Source: Planctomycetota bacterium
GTDB lineage: Bacteria > Planctomycetota > Phycisphaerae > Sedimentisphaerales > Anaerobacaceae
DNA: 5,905 nucleotides
NCBI GenBank assembly: GCA_022567055.1
Contig: JADFHU010000389.1
Coordinates: forward strand, 1 to 5,905
Reading direction: 5' to 3'
Both the position numbers and the translations under genes were made by a program. This document shows positions 1-3,062 of the stretch, piece after piece; the first letter of the stretch is position 1, and each line of letters begins with the position of its first letter. Under the pieces are notes generated by a model, which worked only from the letters and a program-made list of their open reading frames with translations, did no database searches and was not told the origin of the DNA.

Positions 1-35
1 CGTTCCTTCGTCCGCGTAGTGACAGCGCCCTAAAT

Positions 36-137
36 CTATTTCTCTTTTTTCAATTTCCGTTTTTCCTTTAGAGTATGTTGTGCAGTTGTCTGTTTTTCCT
101 TTTTGGCTTTATCTTTTTTACCACCCTTATCACCCAT
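36..137 (-). CDS. Small lysine-rich protein, 33 residues
   Basis: The frame opens with ATG at 137 and closes with TAG at 38-36, giving a 33-residue protein that begins MGDKGGKKDKAKKEK and ends KRKLKKEK. Nearly half the residues are Lys. There is no Cys, no membrane segment and no signal peptide, so a soluble, highly basic and probably disordered protein is expected. A perfect AAGGAG lies 8 bases before the ATG, which is the main reason to call this a real gene. From memory, the start M-x-(D/N)-KGGKK-(D/E)-K recurs in short hypothetical proteins of many bacteria; no function is known to me, and nucleic-acid contact is only a guess from charge. It lies 166 bases downstream of yajQ on the same strand, so it could share its transcript or use its own promoter (TAATAT at 233-238). 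The gene is AT-rich compared with its surroundings, largely because of the AAA/AAG codons. Confidence 0.7.
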   Translation of the reverse strand: MGDKGGKKDKAKKEKQTTAQHTLKEKRKLKKEK

Positions 138-145
138 TACTTTTG

Positions 146-151
146 CTCCTT
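146..151 (-). promoter_or_regulatory. Ribosome binding site of the lysine-rich gene
   Basis: On the minus strand this reads AAGGAG, a full match to the Shine-Dalgarno core, 8 bases upstream of the ATG at 137. It supports translation of a gene that would otherwise be dismissed as too short. Confidence 0.7.
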
Positions 152-232
152 TGAAAGTGAATTTTCTAACGGCCCCAGGTTTAAGCCTGATGGGGTTACT
201 GAAAGCGGACTGCCACTATAGTCAGGGATGAC

Positions 233-238
233 ATATTA
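233..238 (-). promoter_or_regulatory. Possible -10 element before the lysine-rich gene
   Basis: The minus strand reads TAATAT here, five of six matches to the sigma-70 -10 consensus, in the gap between yajQ and the lysine-rich gene. No good -35 box sits 16-18 bases upstream, and a second candidate (TATAGT, about 216-221) is almost as good. The call is therefore weak, and co-transcription with yajQ is equally possible. Confidence 0.25.
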
Positions 239-303
239 TCCCAGAGGTTGATGAACTGGCAGGCGTACCCCCAGACCGGAACCGTGATGTTCAGACCCGG
301 GGA

Positions 304-789
304 CTAGTCTCTGAAGTTCACAAACTGCAGCGGCTGGCTGTTCTTCATGCCATTGATGAAAGCAATGGCCTCTTGAAGGTCGTCCCGCTTCTTGCCAGTG
401 ATTCTGAGCTCGTTGCCCTGAATCGCCAGTTGGACCTTCATCTTTGCAGACTTTATTTCCTTGCTAATCTTGCGGCCCAGGTCGCTGTCGATCCCCTGCT
501 TGATGTTCACAATTTCACGTAGGCTGCTGCCCGCCGCGTATTGTGCTTTTTGAAAATCCAGCGCCCCCAATTCAACCTTGCGCATGGCCAGGTATTTGAG
601 GAGCAACTCCTCAACCTGAGTCATCTTCATGCTGTCGTCGGCAGTCAGAGTCAGAGTGTCATCAGAACGAACAATAGCGCACTTGGTGTTGGCCAGGTCG
701 AACCGCGTCTTGATCTCCCGCTCAACACCATTTAGGGCGTTATCTACTTCCGCCAAATCGGTTTTGGACACCACATCGAAAGAAGGCAT
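304..789 (-). CDS. yajQ: YajQ family nucleotide-binding protein (UPF0234)
   Basis: This is a complete 161-residue protein; family members are about 160-165 residues. It opens with the family signature MPSFDVVSKTDLAEVDNA. It continues with EREIKTRFDL (about 22-31), DTLTLTADD (about 43-51), KQGIDSDLGRKI (about 99-110), the strongly conserved IQGNELRITGKKRDDLQ (about 125-141) and the terminal PLQFVNFRD. The family has two ferredoxin-like alpha/beta domains and is cytoplasmic. Some members, best known in Xanthomonas, bind cyclic di-GMP and partner with a transcription factor; in most species the role is unsettled. The frame stays open upstream to 903, but those 38 residues have no family resemblance. 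The ATG at 789 has AAGGAG 9 bases upstream and matches the family N-terminus. The gene is intact, and its neighbours give no functional hint. Stop codon TAG at 306-304. Confidence 0.95.
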   Translation of the reverse strand: MPSFDVVSKTDLAEVDNALNGVEREIKTRFDLANTKCAIVRSDDTLTLTADDSMKMTQVEELLLKYLAMRKVELGALDFQKAQYAAGSSLREIVNIKQGIDSDLGRKISKEIKSAKMKVQLAIQGNELRITGKKRDDLQEAIAFINGMKNSQPLQFVNFRD

Positions 790-798
790 GACAAAGGG

Positions 799-804
799 CT
801 CCTT
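799..804 (-). promoter_or_regulatory. Ribosome binding site deciding the yajQ start
   Basis: The minus strand reads AAGGAG, 9 bases upstream of the ATG at 789. This fixes the start there rather than at the upstream in-frame ATGs near 895-903, which would add a 38-residue extension unrelated to the family. Confidence 0.75.
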
Positions 805-904
805 GGAAATTCTAGGTCGGCACGTTGTTAAGCCGGGGTTCCCCAGATCAAACCGACTTTCCTGGAGATAGCTCCCTCTGGGATGCCTCCTCATCGTCAT
901 CAAA

Positions 905-1279
905 TTTGACCAGCGTCTCGGCCTGTCTGCCTGGACCCGCAGCTATGACTATGAAGAGACGAGTTCTATCGAGGATGGCTCGGACGAAACACCGATCAAG
1001 ATAAGCAATCGTTTGAGTAGCACCACAGTTGGAAACAACAATCCGCTAGTTGAGCGCTGCGGGTACGATGCCCACGGCAACATTACGCGCATGTCACATT
1101 TGGGGGGCACTCATCCTCACTCTAACATACATTGGAACTACCGTGATCAACTACGTCAGACCGATCTAGATGGCGGTGGTACGGCTTATTACACTTACGC
1201 CGCCGATGGACAACGCGTGCGCAAGGTATGGGAAAAATCAGCCGCTCTAATCGAAGAGCGTATCTACCTGGGTGGGTGA
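905..1279 (+). pseudogene. Fragment of an Rhs/YD-repeat (SpvB/TcC-like) protein
   Basis: One open frame runs from just after a TAG at 869-871 to TGA at 1277-1279. Family-like sequence starts at about 905-920 (for example AWTRSYDYEE). Recognisable pieces in order are ISNRLSSTTVG at about 1001-1033, a YD motif CGYDAHGNITRM, the segment WNYRDQLRQTDLDGGGTAYY, then YAADGQRVRKVWE and ERIYLGG just before the stop. This is the order found just upstream of the Rhs-associated core in large Rhs and insecticidal Tc-C proteins, which are normally many hundreds to over 2000 residues long. Here there is no plausible start (the only in-frame candidate is a TTG at 1013 inside the conserved part). The N-terminal repeats are missing, and the stop falls where homologues continue with FEIYRE-like sequence. 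I therefore read it as a dead remnant. It is divergent from yajQ and may overlap the yajQ promoter region. Confidence 0.8.
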
Positions 1280-1388
1280 GACTAGGTCCGGGCTTGGGGA
1301 GAAGCTGTTACAAATAGAATTCTGCTCCTTCGCTTTTACTTAAATTCCAAAGTAGGGCGGGAAGGCGTGGGATAGAGCGACGATTGGC

Positions 1389-1535
1389 ATGGCACCAGTC
1401 TTAGATCAACAGGCCAGTATCTCTGGGGCGCGGACTAGAGGCAAGACAGGAGGCCAGCAGCGGAAACTATATGAAAATCTGCGGGAATTGGCGATTTGGA
1501 TCGGATGCCAAGGCGATGAGCTTGAGACGTACTGA
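1389..1535 (+). CDS. Doubtful 48-residue ORF
   Basis: ATG at 1389 to TGA at 1533-1535 encodes 48 residues. The first half is polar and Gly/Arg-rich (ARTRGKTGGQQ). The second half looks like an amphipathic helix (RKLYENLRELAIWIG) followed by an acidic end (GDELETY). The helix-like segment is what makes it more protein-like than other short frames nearby. No good Shine-Dalgarno precedes the ATG, and I do not recognise a family. It may be a small gene, a remnant of a larger one, or chance. Confidence 0.2.
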   Translation: MAPVLDQQASISGARTRGKTGGQQRKLYENLRELAIWIGCQGDELETY

Positions 1536-1882
1536 ACAGGGAACATCTCCTCCAAAACCAAGTCCTTTTAGAGCCCCATGATTTGCGAGTGTTTCAGCTA
1601 CGCCGGTAAGACTGGCCTTTAGGAGCGCCAGCCGACAGGTCGCCGAGAAAAAAATGGGGCAGCCATATCAGCGGCTACCCTCTATCTGATCGTCAACTCA
1701 GCCTCCAAACTAACGACCGATTTTCACCGACTAGAGACCCAGGTCTACCGCCAGCATTGGATTAAGGCGTTTTGTTCGTGGCAAAGAGGTAATATCGCCG
1801 AGCTTTCCTGACCAACTTTCCATCGAGGGAATCAACTCTGTTCACGCATTCTTCCCGCGAACGCGGTCCTTTTTCATAGCCA

Positions 1883-1912
1883 CTGACGAAGCGTCCGAAT
1901 TGTGAGTATACT
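1883..1912 (+). promoter_or_regulatory. Candidate sigma-70-like promoter for the zinc-ribbon gene
   Basis: CTGACG at 1883-1888 (four of six matches to TTGACA) is separated by 18 bases from TATACT at 1907-1912 (five of six matches to TATAAT). It would start transcription near 1919 and give a leader of about 98 bases before the ATG at 2017. A weaker -10-like TATAAC lies at 1963-1968 with no good -35. This is motif matching only. Confidence 0.3.
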
Positions 1913-2016
1913 GGGTATAGGTTTAGGTCCAGGTTGCTCGATGTATATCCCTTTAAATGGTCTATAACACAGGATGACCTCGACAAGGCCAGTCCAAATT
2001 TTAGGAGGTCGTCCAG

Positions 2017-2331
2017 ATGGCGATTTCAGACAAGACCCTTACCTGCGTGGAATGCGCACAAGATTTTACCTTCACCGTTGGAGAACAGGAGTTCTTTGCT
2101 TCCAAGGGATTTACCAATGAACCGAGTCGCTGTCCCCAATGCCGGGCAGCTCGCAAGAACCAACAAGGTGGTGGGGGAGGTTACGGCAGGTCAGGATCAG
2201 CCCGAGAGATGCACCCAGCCGTTTGCGCCCAGTGTGGTGTCGATACTATGGTTCCCTTCCTACCTCGCGGTGATAAGCCAGTCTACTGTAGCGATTGCTT
2301 CAGCGCCCAGGGCTCAAATAGCTACCGCTAA
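2017..2331 (+). CDS. Double CxxC zinc-ribbon protein
   Basis: This complete 104-residue protein has four CxxC knuckles that form two zinc ribbons. The first uses C10/C13 and C39/C42 (CVEC and CPQC) with the conserved FFASKGFTNEPSRCPQCR between and around them, typical of the 'probable zinc-ribbon' (zf-trcl) family. A Gly-rich linker (about 52-58, GGGGGYG) leads to the second, C70/C73 and C91/C94 (CAQC and CSDC). Its spacing is exactly CxxC-x17-CxxC, matching the small domain family named for that pattern, including the conserved VPFLPRGDKPVYCSDC. Structural zinc binding in the cytoplasm is expected; the biological role is unknown and a nucleic-acid-associated role is only inferred. AGGAGG at 2003-2008 lies 8 bases before the ATG, so the start is secure. 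The gene is followed by a strong hairpin and appears to be transcribed alone. A plus-strand overlapping frame (1934-2338) is only a shadow of it. Confidence 0.88.
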   Translation: MAISDKTLTCVECAQDFTFTVGEQEFFASKGFTNEPSRCPQCRAARKNQQGGGGGYGRSGSAREMHPAVCAQCGVDTMVPFLPRGDKPVYCSDCFSAQGSNSYR

Positions 2332-2354
2332 CGGCTAGCAGCGAAGTTCAGAAG

Positions 2355-2387
2355 AAGAGGTGGCCGTCTGACTACGGCCACCTCTTT
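2355..2387 (+). terminator. Hairpin terminator after the zinc-ribbon gene
   Basis: The arm at 2355-2367 (AAGAGGTGGCCGT) is perfectly complementary to 2374-2386 (ACGGCCACCTCTT), giving a 13-bp stem with a 6-base loop (CTGACT). It sits 23 bases after the zinc-ribbon stop codon. The T tract is short (TTT, then GG), so it is less than textbook for an intrinsic terminator, but position and stem strength favour transcript ending or 3'-end protection. The stem is palindromic and could act on both strands. Confidence 0.7.
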
Positions 2388-2504
2388 GGTACCGCTCACT
2401 GCAACTATCCGCCAGACTCCGCACTGCCTCGCCGGTACAACGGTACCATTTCTAAACCGCCACTCTTTTAGCAGACACGTAACCACGGCGAATTTCTGGT
2501 GCAG

Positions 2505-2729
2505 ATGATCAAAACACTAGACCACGGATACCCAGTAGACCCAGACCGGCAATGCGAAGCAAAGGTGAAGGATACGCATCACCAATGCAAGAGTCCAACG
2601 ATAGTGGACAGGCACTTCTGTGCTTATCATAGTGGACTTGCTGGACCCAGGTTTGATCCCTTCCGCGACATTGGAGAAGAGGAGGATTTTCTGGAATACC
2701 AGCCTGTCGATCCCGACTCAGTGGCATGA
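2505..2729 (+). CDS. Short protein with a C-x10-C-x10-C-x2-H motif
   Basis: From ATG 2505 this encodes 74 residues; an in-frame GTG at 2499 would add two. C17, C28, C39 and H42 (QCEAK, QCKSP, FCAYH) form an evenly spaced C-x10-C-x10-C-x2-H set. It resembles the small zinc-binding pattern 'RC.A....G..C........C..H' common in short bacterial and phage proteins of unknown role. The C-terminal third is acidic (GEEEDFLEY) and probably unstructured. No good ribosome binding site precedes either start, which lowers confidence. The TGA at 2727-2729 is the only stop between this frame and the methyltransferase remnant that follows in the same frame, so the two may be an operon pair, a split gene or a fusion. 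The motif supports zinc binding by analogy only. Confidence 0.5.
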   Translation: MIKTLDHGYPVDPDRQCEAKVKDTHHQCKSPTIVDRHFCAYHSGLAGPRFDPFRDIGEEEDFLEYQPVDPDSVA

Positions 2730-2741
2730 GGCTGTCGCCTT

Positions 2742-3062
2742 TTGTTCCATCCCGAGGGTCCTTCCGTTCTTGAACTGACTAACCAGTGGCTTTCCTCGAC
2801 CCAACGAGGCTACGACCTGCTGGCACCAAAGTTTGACTATACCCCATTCAGGACACCCCACTCGGTCCTGTCGATAGTCAGGGAGCATATCCAGCAGTTC
2901 GCTCCGATGGGTTCACTGTTGGACCTGTGCTGTGGCACCGGTGCCGTCGTTCAGGCTCTAGAAGGCCTGTATGACCATGCGGTAGGGATTGATTTCAGTA
3001 GGGGCATGCTAGACGTTGCCGGAAAAGGAGCCCTCTCTAGATGTTCGAAAAGGGGGATCTGA
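2742..3062 (+). pseudogene. Truncated class I SAM-dependent methyltransferase
   Basis: The frame encodes 106 residues from a TTG at 2742. A lead-in typical of this methyltransferase group, RGYDLLAPKFDYTPFRTP (about 22-39), is followed by motif I LLDLCCGTGAVV (59-70), the SAM-binding Gly-rich loop. Motif II follows, VGIDFSRGML (81-90), whose Asp84 should bind the ribose hydroxyls. Resemblance ends near residue 93 (about nt 3020). The last 13 residues (GKGALSRCSKRGI) do not look like the family, and everything that would complete the Rossmann fold and form the substrate pocket is missing; complete members are usually about 200-250 residues. The substrate cannot be inferred. A weak GAGG (2728-2731) lies 10 bases before the TTG, and no ATG or GTG is available before the conserved part. 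It is likely non-functional. Its 3' end overlaps the tail of the opposite-strand FG-GAP frame. Confidence 0.75.

Larger units (their letters stand above)
1280..2016. other. About 740 bases without a convincing gene
   Basis: None of the three frames after the Rhs stop continues the Rhs core, so the missing part is deleted rather than frameshifted nearby. Three open frames exist and none is persuasive. A 48-codon plus-strand ORF (1389-1535) is listed separately as doubtful. A plus-strand open frame at about 1623-1811 has no start codon. A minus-strand frame at 1762-1986 starts only at TTG, has no ribosome binding site and matches no family I know. No tRNA, inverted-repeat ends or direct-repeat scars were seen. 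The right end holds a candidate promoter and the ribosome binding site of the zinc-ribbon gene. Confidence 0.5.

Noticed and set aside
173..195. GC-rich imperfect hairpin between yajQ and the lysine-rich gene as a terminator
   Set aside because: The stem is CCCC plus AGG with a three-base bulge and there is no T tract on the minus-strand downstream side; too weak to call.
809..814. TAGAAT on the minus strand as a yajQ -10 box
   Set aside because: Transcription would start at about 802, inside the ribosome binding site, and there is no -35 match.
790..903. A 38-residue N-terminal extension of YajQ starting at upstream ATGs
   Set aside because: The extension has no family resemblance, while the ATG at 789 matches the family N-terminus and has an AAGGAG site at the right distance.
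1623..1811. Plus-strand open frame with an AATLYLIVNSASKLTTDFHR-like translation
   Set aside because: There is no start codon and no recognisable motif; about 62 codons open by chance is not unusual.
1762..1986. 74-codon minus-strand ORF
   Set aside because: It starts only at TTG, has no ribosome binding site, overlaps the probable promoter of the zinc-ribbon gene, and resembles no family I know.
2388..2447. Two GGTACC palindromes as an operator pair
   Set aside because: Six-base palindromes about 54 bases apart, one of them just after the terminator stem, are easily explained by chance.
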